Position numbers and translations under genes: made by a program. This document shows, one piece after another, positions 23,658 to 32,299 of a stretch of DNA of 64,000 nucleotides. The notes below the pieces were generated by a model that had not been told where the DNA came from, ran no database searches, and worked only from the letters and a program-made list of their open reading frames with translations. The stretch lies in contig JAJZJR010000010.1 of assembly GCA_021810045.1 (NCBI GenBank), positions 1 through 64,000 on the forward strand, given 5' to 3'. Source of the stretch: Thermoplasmata archaeon. Its GTDB lineage: Archaea > Thermoplasmatota > Thermoplasmata > Thermoplasmatales > Thermoplasmataceae. Each line of letters begins with the position of its first letter. The first letter of the stretch is position 1.

Positions 23658-24026
23658 TCAAAGATAACTGAGGATGTTTTCCTGTCCGGTTATTCTAGTC
23701 CTTCCAGAAAAGCCTTCATCCGCATAATGCCAGTATTCGATATCATCTTCGTCAATGCTCCAGCACAGGTAAGAAGGTATATTGTCGATAACTGCGGGAA
23801 AATCGAATAATGTGGCATCCTGGTCCCTGACTACAATGCCTTTTTTACGGATCTTGTCCAGAATGGACTGAATTTTAAGGGTGAGGGTGTCTGCTGATTC
23901 CATGTCATATTGTTCCATTGCCTCTACACCCATCTGGCTTAATTCGTTCATTTCACTGATCTTTGCTTTCAACCATTTTAATGTCCTTCTGGCTGAATCA
24001 AGGTCGAAATAGAGTACAGAGGCCAT
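23658..24026 (-). CDS. DUF2203 family protein
   Basis: About 122 residues matching the DUF2203 pattern: an N-terminal FDLDSARRTLKWL helix, a coiled middle, a KKGIVVRDQDATLFDFPAV segment and a C-terminal YLCWSIDEDDIEYWHYADEGFSGR. The family is widespread in archaea and bacteria and has no established function. The start at 24026 (MASVLYFDLDSAR) fits family length and lies after a TATA-like stretch; a frame to 24065 adds 13 residues. Confidence 0.8.
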   Translation of the reverse strand: MASVLYFDLDSARRTLKWLKAKISEMNELSQMGVEAMEQYDMESADTLTLKIQSILDKIRKKGIVVRDQDATLFDFPAVIDNIPSYLCWSIDEDDIEYWHYADEGFSGRTRITGQENILSYL

Positions 24027-24124
24027 ACTTGGGTGAGATGTAAAATTATAGTTAATTCTTTGCAATAATCAGAAGTGACAACCTGTCCACCTTTTTCTAA
24101 GTGGATTTCTTGAATGCCTGAACT

Positions 24125-24505
24125 TCAGACAGAATTCAAGGCTTCTCTCAGTTCCGATTCATAGGCCTTCGGCCTTGCAGGATCTGCCCCCAGATACTTT
24201 TCTGCAAGTTCTGACACAAGAAGCATCTTGATTGTTGTTTTACCTTCACTCTTAGTTTCCAGAGTAACCTTACATGGGAGGAAAAGTCCATAATCATGAT
24301 TGCTTGAAATGAGTTCTCTGGCTGCTGCGGGCTTACATACATCCAATATGTAATATCCCGGAAATTCCTCTCCGAATTTATTCATTATAATTTCTTTGAT
24401 GTCTACATAAGACAGTACAACAAAACCTGCGTCCTTGAGTTTCTGGGACACTTTCAGATATGCTTTGTCGATGTCAAGATCTACTTCCCTCTCAAATTTA
24501 AACAT
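24125..24505 (-). CDS. DUF302 family protein
   Basis: A 126-residue protein with the DUF302 layout: an initial FKFEREVDLDIDKAYLKVSQKLKDAGFVVLSYVDIKEI split by short turns, then YYILDVCKPAAARELI and GLFLPCKVTLE, the signature NP/KP-A and PC motifs. DUF302 proteins are small alpha/beta proteins of unknown role, sometimes associated with redox or metal stress. It lies between the DUF2203 gene and a carboxymuconolactone-decarboxylase-like gene. Confidence 0.82.
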   Translation of the reverse strand: MFKFEREVDLDIDKAYLKVSQKLKDAGFVVLSYVDIKEIIMNKFGEEFPGYYILDVCKPAAARELISSNHDYGLFLPCKVTLETKSEGKTTIKMLLVSELAEKYLGADPARPKAYESELREALNSV

Positions 24506-24680
24506 GGTTCAGCATTTCCTTAAAATTATTATAAATTTGCAAGTTCCGGTGGAGTTAACATTTTGCTTCTTAATCAGGGTATGTACCCGGTTCCTTTTCT
24601 GGGTTGGAGAAAATAGATGTCAAATTTGCACCTTTCTAAAGTCTTTTGATGGTTATGGAACTATTTGTCCACTGATATAA

Positions 24681-25010
24681 ATGGATCCAAAAGAAATATT
24701 GCAGGAAGTCCAGGATACAATAAAATATGGAAACAGTAAACAGCCGAATGTTCAAAAGGCATTCATGAATTTTAACCAGGAAGTGCTTGGTCCCGGGAAG
24801 CTCACCACCAAAACAAAAGAGCTCATTGCACTGGCCCTTTCACTTTCCAGTACCTGCGAATGGTGCATAACCTTTCATGTTAAAATGGCTAAGGAGCAGG
24901 GAGCAACTGATGAAGAGATCCTGGAAGCATCGTATGTTGCAGTTCTCATGGCAGGAGCTCCAGCTCTAATGCACATGACTATTGTAAGGGAAACGCTGGA
25001 ATCACTATAA
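24681..25010 (+). CDS. Carboxymuconolactone decarboxylase / AhpD-like protein
   Basis: A 109-residue protein of the CMD/AhpD fold. It has the redox motif C-x2-C-x3-H (Cys59, Cys62, His66 in TCEWCITFH) preceded by KELIALALSLS. In AhpD relatives this site acts in alkylhydroperoxidase chemistry, so a peroxide-defence role is likely. The ATG at 24681 is preceded by AT-rich sequence without a strong ribosome-binding site. It is divergent from the DUF302 gene. Confidence 0.88.
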   Translation: MDPKEILQEVQDTIKYGNSKQPNVQKAFMNFNQEVLGPGKLTTKTKELIALALSLSSTCEWCITFHVKMAKEQGATDEEILEASYVAVLMAGAPALMHMTIVRETLESL

Positions 25011-25020
25011 TTTCCAACAG

Positions 25021-25296
25021 TTATTCCACCGCTTCTACATTTTCGATGAAAATTTGTTCCAGTTCCAGTATTTTTTCATAAAGCAACCTCCCAAAGGGGG
25101 TGAGCTTTACAACATTCCCGGGAGTCAGTTCTGCAATGCCTATTGAAACAAGGTAATCTCCGATTTTCTGGTTGGTCTTCTTTCCGTATGCGTTTAGCTT
25201 GTCCAGTTTCATCATGTTTTCCTTGCCAACCAAGTATATGGATCGCAAGATGCATGGGTTCCAGTCAAGCCATTCAAGATATGTATTGCTGCTCAT
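25021..25296 (-). CDS. Small winged-helix-like protein of unknown function
   Basis: A 91-residue protein. The middle (NQKIGDYLVSIGIAELTPGNVVKLTPFGRLLYEKILEL) has the helix-strand-wing pattern of an archaeal winged helix, suggesting a DNA-binding or scaffold role. The first 30 residues contain a Trp-rich LEWLDWNPCIL segment. No family is recognised with confidence. It is convergent with the AhpD-like gene, ten bases away. Confidence 0.6.
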   Translation of the reverse strand: MSSNTYLEWLDWNPCILRSIYLVGKENMMKLDKLNAYGKKTNQKIGDYLVSIGIAELTPGNVVKLTPFGRLLYEKILELEQIFIENVEAVE

Positions 25297-25458
25297 ACAA
25301 ATTAATCTGGTTTTAAATAAATAACGTGAGTTCTAATCACTTAGAAGTACGATATTAAAACCATTGGATTTTTTGCAACCGTAGAGAATGTTTTATGAGT
25401 TCGTTGCCCTTATGTCAAAATCATCAGACTCATTTGAGATAGGGGATTTGATCATAAT

Positions 25459-26085
25459 ATGTCCGATATAACAGAAAACAAAAGAGCGCCCATTATCCTG
25501 ATAGGTGGTATACCTGGAGTTGGAAAATCAAGTATTTCCGGATATATAGCAAGGAGTCTTGGAATTGATCTGGTCCTTTCTGGAGATTATCTGAGGGAAT
25601 TTGCAAGACCAATTCTTTCAGATGAGAGCAGAGAGCTCCTCAGCAAAAGTGTATACGAGGCATGGCAGAGGTTTGGCCCAGAGAACAGGGAGAACATTGA
25701 GAAGGGTTTTCTTTCCCAGGGAAAGTTGCTCAATAAAGGACTTAACGCAGTCCTCAGGAGAGCAATCGGAAATGGTGAACCAATCATCGTGGAAACACTG
25801 TATTTCATTCCCTCGCAATTTGATAAAGATGTGCTGGAGAATACCACGTCATTTTACATTTATATTTCAAAGAAGGAGATAAATTCTCAAAGGTTGCTTG
25901 AAAGAGAGAAATACACTCATTACAATTCTCCCGGGAAAAGGTTGAGTGACCAACTTGACCGTTACAGGATCATGATGGAATATTCCCTCAGGGAATGCAG
26001 AGATTATGGTATAAAGACCTTTGACAATCTTGTTTACACTGATACAAGAGAGGAAATCATTCAATACCTCAGAGGATTGTATTAA
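25459..26085 (+). CDS. P-loop kinase, probable mevalonate-3-phosphate 5-kinase
   Basis: A 208-residue P-loop kinase related to 2-phosphoglycerate kinases: Walker A GGIPGVGKSS (residues 16-25), GDYLREFARP as substrate segment, and IIVETLYFIPSQF as the acidic Walker-B-like region. In Thermoplasma the enzyme that phosphorylates mevalonate 3-phosphate at position 5 is a P-loop protein of this size, and here the next gene, two bases downstream, is a mevalonate-decarboxylase homologue. The family assignment is solid; the specific substrate rests on gene context and recalled Thermoplasma biochemistry. Confidence 0.72.
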   Translation: MSDITENKRAPIILIGGIPGVGKSSISGYIARSLGIDLVLSGDYLREFARPILSDESRELLSKSVYEAWQRFGPENRENIEKGFLSQGKLLNKGLNAVLRRAIGNGEPIIVETLYFIPSQFDKDVLENTTSFYIYISKKEINSQRLLEREKYTHYNSPGKRLSDQLDRYRIMMEYSLRECRDYGIKTFDNLVYTDTREEIIQYLRGLY

Positions 26086-26087
26086 TC

Positions 26088-27176
26088 ATGGTTCCAGATC
26101 CAAGAGAGCTTGGCAGCAAAATAGAAAGAGGTCTTATAGAGAGGGGAATTTTAAAACACCTGCAGGAACACACTCCGGCACTTGAGGATGGAAGAATAAC
26201 CACTGGATATGGGTACCCAATAACCGGATTGGAGAAATTCCTGGGATATTTTGATCAGTCCATCAATATTGCAAATTTTCCTTCAATTTCCATAGTAACA
26301 GATTTCAGTGTGACACACTCAGTATGCAAATATACAAAAAAAGACGGTGGAGATGAGGTCTGGCTGGATGGAAAGCAGGACAGGAAATATACCGAAAAAG
26401 CCAGGAGAGCACTCCAGTTTTTCAAATCTGTTTACGAGATATCAGGTTCATTCAGGTTCTACATAGAACGCAAGAAAAAGTACGAAAATGCAAAGGGTCT
26501 TGGTGAATCTGCATCTGTGGCGGCATCTGTTGCACGAGCATTGATAGAAAATGTCTTTGGAAAAGTTGCCTTAAGCGATGTAACCCTGGTTTCAAGATTT
26601 GCAAGAATGGTTTCAGGATCGGGAACCAGATCTGTCTCTGGTGGCCTTTCTATTTGGTTATCCTACCCTTACATAGAGGAAAGCCATTCTGCCGGTTATT
26701 TCATAAGAGACACTGATGATTTTCATGTAGGTGCTTTCCCGATGCCTTCAATGATTCTCACAGACAGTGCCCATACACTTGCAAAGGAATCAGATTTCTA
26801 CGGAAAGTGGGTTTCCTCCAAATACAATAACATCCTTGAGGAACTGGACAACGGGTTTGACACTGAACACCTCATGAAAAGGGCCCAGGAAGAAATGTAT
26901 ATGCTAAACTCAATCATATTGTCAAGAGGGCATTTTATACAGACCCCTGCAAGCCTTGACATTATAAATTCTCTCGTTAATTTCACTGCGAAAAACGAGG
27001 GACTTTATTATACTGCGGATACAGGCCCCAGTATTGTGCTCCTGAGCAGGGACAAGAAACTCATTGATGAATTTGTCTCCTCAAGGGAGGAGGAATTCAT
27101 CTGGAGCAGTTCAAGGGTTACAGAATCAAAGCCCCAGAAGAATTTCCTGGAACGTTCAGGAAAATTCCTGAAGTAA
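26088..27176 (+). CDS. Mevalonate-decarboxylase homologue, probable bisphosphomevalonate decarboxylase
   Basis: A 362-residue GHMP-superfamily protein. The ATP-binding loop is GLGESASVAASVARAL, the SGSGTRSVSGGLSIWL segment corresponds to the S-GSA-RS-GG region of mevalonate diphosphate decarboxylases, and TADTGPSIVLL carries Asp311 where decarboxylases have the catalytic Asp (DAGPN). Mevalonate 3-kinase of Thermoplasma, the other family branch, lacks that Asp, so a decarboxylase is favoured. Its coupling to the P-loop kinase gene suggests the two act in sequence to give isopentenyl phosphate for archaeal lipids. Confidence 0.78.
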   Translation: MVPDPRELGSKIERGLIERGILKHLQEHTPALEDGRITTGYGYPITGLEKFLGYFDQSINIANFPSISIVTDFSVTHSVCKYTKKDGGDEVWLDGKQDRKYTEKARRALQFFKSVYEISGSFRFYIERKKKYENAKGLGESASVAASVARALIENVFGKVALSDVTLVSRFARMVSGSGTRSVSGGLSIWLSYPYIEESHSAGYFIRDTDDFHVGAFPMPSMILTDSAHTLAKESDFYGKWVSSKYNNILEELDNGFDTEHLMKRAQEEMYMLNSIILSRGHFIQTPASLDIINSLVNFTAKNEGLYYTADTGPSIVLLSRDKKLIDEFVSSREEEFIWSSSRVTESKPQKNFLERSGKFLK

Positions 27177-27182
27177 CAGAGA

Positions 27183-28118
27183 TCACCTTTTATCAAGGAG
27201 ATCCCTTGCCTTGAGTTCCAGGGGAAGAAGACACCCATAAATAAAATCATGAATGGGAGTCTTTACCCCGTATTTCCTGCCCAGCCTTGTTACTGAGCCA
27301 CTCATAAATTCAAGCTCAGAGGGTTTTCCTGATTCCACATCTCTCTGCATGGAGGTTGTTGAATTTGGAGGAATGGATGAAATAAATGCCCATGCTTTTT
27401 TCCTGCTTTCATCGTCAAGGCTTATACCTGCTGCATTTCCCACCTTGATTACCTCATTTATGGCTTCAGCCAGGAGATCCTTGGTGTTGGCTATGGAGAG
27501 AATTGTGCCAATGGAAACTCTGGTAATGGCTCCGATTCCACCCATGTTTGCCATGATCAGGAATTTTTCCCAAAGGGCTTTTCGGATATCTGTTGTGGTG
27601 TAGCATGAGATTCCTGCTTCGTTGAAAGCTTTGGATATTTCCCCAACCCTTGCTGAAACTGACCCATCATTTTCACCTATTGTCACAGATACTTCGCCCC
27701 CAAGATTCCTTACCCTCCCAGGTTTCTCAGTGTAACTGATCATCTTGGTAAGGCCACCAATTACATTTTTCCCGTATTTCAACCTCATTGTATCGAAAAT
27801 TTCAACACCATTCTGAATTGGTAATATTGTTGTGTCCTGTCCTATAAGCGGAGAAATCCTGTCCATGATGTCATTTACCTGCCAGGCTTTCACTGTGAGA
27901 ACAACCAGGTCTGAAATACCTATTTCATCCGGATTGTCTGTTACAATGTCGGGAGTTGCTGTTTCAGTGAAGTTCTGCCCTACCAGGGTTATGCCACTGG
28001 ATTTTATTGCCTTCAGGGCACCCCCTCTTGCCAGAACATTGAGATTATGGCCGGAATTCTTTAACTTTACTGCGTAGAATCCACCAACTCCACCGGGGCC
28101 GATAATAGTAATTTTCAT
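27183..28118 (-). CDS. panE: 2-dehydropantoate 2-reductase (ketopantoate reductase)
   Basis: A 311-residue NADPH-dependent enzyme of coenzyme A biosynthesis. Features are the Rossmann motif IIGPGGVGGFYAVKL (residues 4-18), the LARGGAL segment that binds the NADP phosphate, LTVKAWQ with the catalytic Lys, PIQNGVE, and a C-terminal helical domain with the substrate-binding KPSELEFMSGSV. Length and motif order are normal for PanE. It is convergent with the decarboxylase gene, six bases apart. Confidence 0.9.
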   Translation of the reverse strand: MKITIIGPGGVGGFYAVKLKNSGHNLNVLARGGALKAIKSSGITLVGQNFTETATPDIVTDNPDEIGISDLVVLTVKAWQVNDIMDRISPLIGQDTTILPIQNGVEIFDTMRLKYGKNVIGGLTKMISYTEKPGRVRNLGGEVSVTIGENDGSVSARVGEISKAFNEAGISCYTTTDIRKALWEKFLIMANMGGIGAITRVSIGTILSIANTKDLLAEAINEVIKVGNAAGISLDDESRKKAWAFISSIPPNSTTSMQRDVESGKPSELEFMSGSVTRLGRKYGVKTPIHDFIYGCLLPLELKARDLLDKR

Positions 28119-28219
28119 AGATAAGACAGGAAATTTTACAATAAAGCTTTTAAGGATTCAAAGAGGAGTCAGATTAACTCTGAAATTTAATAATAAGTCT
28201 CAATATTGGGTGATCATAG

Positions 28220-28948
28220 ATGATTGAACACCCTGCACTGAAAGAGAGTCTTTACAAGGATATCCCCAAGTTACCACATTCTCGTATGGTCAATGTAGCC
28301 TACTCCTTTGGAATAAGTGACGTGCAGGACTTCGATCCAGATGGAGACCGGGAAGGCAAATCCATCCCCTGGCCAAATATTTCAAAGGCTGTACTTGCAA
28401 GGGATGAGTACAAGTGCAGGATCTGCGGTAAAGGTTCCTTATCCGCAGTAGACAGTTCAAGTGACTATAACAGGATTCATTTTGGACTTGAAGTACACCA
28501 CATCATTCCCAGGAAGGATGGAGGCAGTGACTGCTTCAGGAACCTTATCACACTTTGCGAGGATTGCCATCATAAGACATTTTCCGGCGGTTATTCAGGA
28601 TTGCCGGTCGGGAAAGACAAAGATCTGTTCAGTTTCGGCAAGACTTTCCTCTTTGCGTTGCCTGCTGACAGTATATCACTGGTAGATGGAACAATCAGGA
28701 GTGTCACAATCGATGACTTTGAAAGGGTTTTTGATCCTTCTGAAAACCGCTACAGAGTGATGCCTATGCTAAACGCCAGAATGAGGATCAATGTGGCTGA
28801 TATCAAAGTGGATGAATACAGGGAACTGGTCTCAAAAATAACGATGGAACACAGTGTCAAAGATTACATTACCGTGGAAGCAAAGACCGGAAATTTAAAC
28901 GTGAAAGTCCGTGTCCTCATTGACGAGTCTTCAGACCTTCTTGTCTAA
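28220..28948 (+). CDS. HNH endonuclease-domain protein
   Basis: A 242-residue protein. A zinc-coordinating HNH nuclease lies at about residues 63-120: CRICGKG, then EVHHIIPRKDGGSDCFRNLITLCEDCHHKTF, giving two CxxC pairs around the HH..N..H active site. The N-terminal 60 and C-terminal 110 residues are not recognised; the latter contains beta-rich segments. No methyltransferase or restriction partner is adjacent, so a stand-alone nuclease or repair role is possible. It overlaps the end of the convergent oxidoreductase gene by four bases. Confidence 0.85.
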   Translation: MIEHPALKESLYKDIPKLPHSRMVNVAYSFGISDVQDFDPDGDREGKSIPWPNISKAVLARDEYKCRICGKGSLSAVDSSSDYNRIHFGLEVHHIIPRKDGGSDCFRNLITLCEDCHHKTFSGGYSGLPVGKDKDLFSFGKTFLFALPADSISLVDGTIRSVTIDDFERVFDPSENRYRVMPMLNARMRINVADIKVDEYRELVSKITMEHSVKDYITVEAKTGNLNVKVRVLIDESSDLLV

Positions 28949-30222
28949 ATGATGAATTCTTCCTTCTCTACTTCCCTGTTTTCTATGCCCAGAGCACTGG
29001 CCTTGAATTTGCTTCCGTTGTAGAGCTCTGCATACTCCTTTCCCGAATAAACGGCTTCAACAATCCTTCCAATGGAATCACCTTTCAGTATTCCACTTCC
29101 GCTTGTACCGGATGCAACGATTATATTGAGATCCCTGAATATGTATGGCGTTCCATCTATGGTGTTATAGGCATAGTAACCTGCCCACATTCCTGTAACC
29201 TTAGGGTATGTTAATGTGGGGATATAAGCGTGCACGACCTGTGCAAGACTGTTCTCATAATATTCTTTCTCGGCCTCCGGTTCCTCAGAAAAGCTGAAAT
29301 CACGGTTGTAGTCATCTGCCACTCCAACCCAGAGAGACTTGGCCTTTGGTGCAGGCCTCAGGTATACACCATAAGATGGTAGAATCGTGAATGGAAGTAC
29401 TCCATCATCATTCTGATCCCAACCGTAAAGGACGCTTTCCACGTTTGGTCCGCTGATCTGGAATACCTGCCTTTTCTTCGGCCTGATATGGCTGTCGATA
29501 CCAGTATTGTCAAGAAGTCCCGTGGTCCAGACATCAGTACAGGCGATGAAAATATCAGCTTCAATGTCACCGTTGTTGGTCTCAAGTTTCCTCAGCTTCT
29601 TTTTCTGCCACAGGAATGGTTCCCCGGGATAGTCCATGGGGTCCACAGGTTCAAGATGGAATTCTTTCACATGGGTGTTGAAAAGGAATTTTACGCCCAT
29701 TCTCAGAGCTGAATTGTAATAGAAATCCACCACCAGTTCAGGCTCTATTGTTCCACAGTTTTCACCGAGAATGCCGATATCAATATCCTTTAGATTCATT
29801 AGGGACTTAGTCTCGTCATCAATCTTTGTTTTGAGAAAATCATATCTGGAAAGGGAATCTGCATCAATTGTCCTGACCTTCGATCTTTGAGCTACCTTCT
29901 GAAGTACCTGAAGTCTTGGATCATCATTGCTTGTGAGGAAGAGATATCCTACAAACTGCATCCCCATATCAAAACCCAGATCTTCCTGGACGTGTCTGTA
30001 AAAACCTATTGTTGAATTGGAGAGATTGAAATTCATGTCAGAAGAGAACATATCCCTGAATCCAGCAGCACTCCTCGCCGTGTTTCCCTGGGCATATGTA
30101 GGGGCTTTGTCAATGACAACAATATTTACATCAGGGTTATTCTTTTTTATATGATAAGCAGAAGTCAAGCCTACTATACCAGCACCTATAATTGCAACAT
30201 CATAACGATTGTCAGGCACCAT
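28945..30222 (-). CDS. FAD-dependent oxidoreductase (DAO / sarcosine-oxidase-like family)
   Basis: A 425-residue flavoprotein. VAIIGAGIVGLTSAYHI (residues 9-25) binds FAD, VVIDKAP supplies the ribose-binding acid, and GNTARSAAGFRDMF is the family's flavin-contact segment. The C-terminal motif is VASGTSGSGILKGDSIGRIV. Relatives oxidise secondary amines or D-amino acids. It differs in length and sequence from the oxidase at 14-15 kb, so the two are paralogues with separate substrates. Transcribed alone. Confidence 0.83.
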   Translation of the reverse strand: MVPDNRYDVAIIGAGIVGLTSAYHIKKNNPDVNIVVIDKAPTYAQGNTARSAAGFRDMFSSDMNFNLSNSTIGFYRHVQEDLGFDMGMQFVGYLFLTSNDDPRLQVLQKVAQRSKVRTIDADSLSRYDFLKTKIDDETKSLMNLKDIDIGILGENCGTIEPELVVDFYYNSALRMGVKFLFNTHVKEFHLEPVDPMDYPGEPFLWQKKKLRKLETNNGDIEADIFIACTDVWTTGLLDNTGIDSHIRPKKRQVFQISGPNVESVLYGWDQNDDGVLPFTILPSYGVYLRPAPKAKSLWVGVADDYNRDFSFSEEPEAEKEYYENSLAQVVHAYIPTLTYPKVTGMWAGYYAYNTIDGTPYIFRDLNIIVASGTSGSGILKGDSIGRIVEAVYSGKEYAELYNGSKFKASALGIENREVEKEEFII

Positions 30223-30292
30223 AAGGTAAGCTCAGAGACCTTTAATAATCTTCTTGATTCACCTGTGTTTAACCTATTTTGGGTCAGAAATA

Positions 30293-31213
30293 TTAAGTCT
30301 CAAAAAGGTCAGTTGAAAGATATTTAAATCCGTTATCGGGGAATATCACAACAATATTCTTGCCTGGCCCCATTTCCTTAGCCTTTTGAAGAGCGATATG
30401 CAGTGCACAGGCAGAACTCTGCCCGAGAAGTAACCCCTCACTACTTGCCGCTTTTCGTCCTGTTTCAAATGAGGCTTTCTTCATGTTTTCATCAAGTTCA
30501 ATGAATTCGTCAAAGTAATCGAGTCTCACCAGTCTTGAGGGATTTGGTTCCTTTGGATTCCGTATTCCCTGGATCTTCACCCCAAGAGCTGGAGTAACTC
30601 CAACAATTCTTATGCCTGAATTGAACTCTTTCATTCTCAGAGCTATACCTGAACTGGTACCCCCTGTTCCAACCGTCATGACGACCATGTCGATCTTCCC
30701 ATCCATCTGCCTGATGATCTCATTTGCTGTACCGGTGTAATGTGCAAAGATATTGGCCGGATTGCTAAACTGATCCATGGGAACATATTTTCCGGGGTTT
30801 TCCGCAACCAGTTTTTCCTTCAGTTCGATGGCACCTGCTGTACCCTTTTCGCCCGGTGTCAGGAGGAGTTCTGCCCCGTATGCCTTAATGATCTTCCTTC
30901 TCTCCATGCTGGCAGACTCTGACATTATGATTGTAACTTTGTAACCCTTGTAGGCACCAATCATTGCAAGTGCAATTCCTGTGTTTCCTGATGTAGCTTC
31001 AAGAATGGTCTTATCCTTGGTGAGTATACCGCTGGCTTCGGCAATCTCTATGAGGCTTAAGGCAGCCCTGTCTTTCACAGAACCGCCTACATTAAACATT
31101 TCAAGTTTCGCGAAAACGGAGGCATCATCTGGTCCGGTTAATTTGTTGATTCTGATCATTGGCGTATTTCCAATGAGTTCTGATATGTTTCTCGTGATTC
31201 TGGGATAATCCAT
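30293..31213 (-). CDS. Cysteine synthase family PLP enzyme
   Basis: A 306-residue fold-type II PLP enzyme. NVGGSVKDRAA contains the Schiff-base Lys47; TSGNTG (74-79) binds the phosphate and substrate carboxylate; GTGGTSSG is the PLP phosphate cup. The C-terminal GQSSACALHIALQKA and PDNGFKYLST are typical of O-acetylserine/O-phosphoserine sulfhydrylases and of cystathionine beta-synthase catalytic cores. The acceptor cannot be decided from sequence. It is divergent from a thiosulfate sulfurtransferase gene, so the pair may handle sulfur for cysteine synthesis. Confidence 0.88.
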   Translation of the reverse strand: MDYPRITRNISELIGNTPMIRINKLTGPDDASVFAKLEMFNVGGSVKDRAALSLIEIAEASGILTKDKTILEATSGNTGIALAMIGAYKGYKVTIIMSESASMERRKIIKAYGAELLLTPGEKGTAGAIELKEKLVAENPGKYVPMDQFSNPANIFAHYTGTANEIIRQMDGKIDMVVMTVGTGGTSSGIALRMKEFNSGIRIVGVTPALGVKIQGIRNPKEPNPSRLVRLDYFDEFIELDENMKKASFETGRKAASSEGLLLGQSSACALHIALQKAKEMGPGKNIVVIFPDNGFKYLSTDLFET

Positions 31214-31322
31214 GTTACTGTATTGCTACAAACATATTACCTTTGAAGTTTCTGGAACGCAATTAACTGAATTGGGGCAGTTCGTTGGAATAGGTTTAAA
31301 CTAAATCCATATATCACAAGAT

Positions 31323-32162
31323 ATGTCCGGAGAACCAACAACCAATCCACTGGTTTCCTGCAAATGGCTTTCAGAGCACCTTAATGATGAGAAAATAATA
31401 ATCGTTGATTGCAGGTACAACCTTTTCGACAAGACCTGGGGAAAAAACGAATATGACAAGGGACATATTCCAGGAGCCTGTTTTTTGGACATGGAAAAAG
31501 AACTCACAGGCAAGGTTGGTGAACATGGTGGCAGGCACCCGCTTCCTCATGCTGAAGCGTTCCAGGAGAGCATGAGGCAGATTGGGCTTGAGGAGGGTAA
31601 AACCGTTATAGCGTATGACTGGGATGGATCCGGAGCCTCAAGGCTCTGGTGGCTTCTCAATTATTTCGGTTATCCGCATGTAAGGATACTCGATGGAGGT
31701 TATGACGGGTGGGCAGATTCGGGTCTGCGCATTACAACAGAAGTGCCGGATACAAAAAGAGGCAGTTTCAGTGCACATATTGCCGGCCATATACTTGTAA
31801 GCCGAGCAGATCTTGACAAGCTTCCTCACGGAACCAGAATTATAGATGTGCGTGACAGGGAAAGATACCTGGGGATAGTTGAACCCATAGACAAAGTTGC
31901 AGGCCATATACCCGGCGCCATAAACATTCCTTACAAGGATATTGTAGAAAAACCTGGAAAATTCAAGAATTACGATGAACTGAAGAAAATATTTTCACAG
32001 AGTGGTGAGGAACCGGTTGTTTACTGTGGTTCGGGAATCACGTCCTGTGTAAATTTCGTTGCACTTGAGTCCATAGGGAAGCATCCAAAGCTATATGCAG
32101 GGAGCTGGAGCGACTGGATCAGTTATGAAGACAGTGAAATCGCAACGGGAGAACATTCCTGA
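31323..32162 (+). CDS. Tandem-rhodanese sulfurtransferase
   Basis: A 279-residue protein with two rhodanese domains. The N-terminal domain is inactive (no Cys at the AYDWDGSGASR loop); the C-terminal domain carries the active-site Cys235 in VYCGSGITS, a six-residue loop like that of 3-mercaptopyruvate and thiosulfate sulfurtransferases. Both domains keep the structural segments VDCRYNL/GHIPGACFLD and IDVRDRE/GHIPGAINIP. It should transfer sulfane sulfur. The divergent arrangement with a cysteine-synthase-like gene supports a sulfur-assimilation role. Confidence 0.9.
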   Translation: MSGEPTTNPLVSCKWLSEHLNDEKIIIVDCRYNLFDKTWGKNEYDKGHIPGACFLDMEKELTGKVGEHGGRHPLPHAEAFQESMRQIGLEEGKTVIAYDWDGSGASRLWWLLNYFGYPHVRILDGGYDGWADSGLRITTEVPDTKRGSFSAHIAGHILVSRADLDKLPHGTRIIDVRDRERYLGIVEPIDKVAGHIPGAINIPYKDIVEKPGKFKNYDELKKIFSQSGEEPVVYCGSGITSCVNFVALESIGKHPKLYAGSWSDWISYEDSEIATGEHS

Positions 32163-32299
32163 TTATTTATACTTACACTGACAGATATATTTCTTTTAAC
32201 AAAATTGAGCGAGAAATCCCCTTCCGAAAGGGAGGGGATGAAAGCTAAATCTTTATAGTTCGGGAGTAAATGTTACATTACCTGTACTGATGAAGTACG

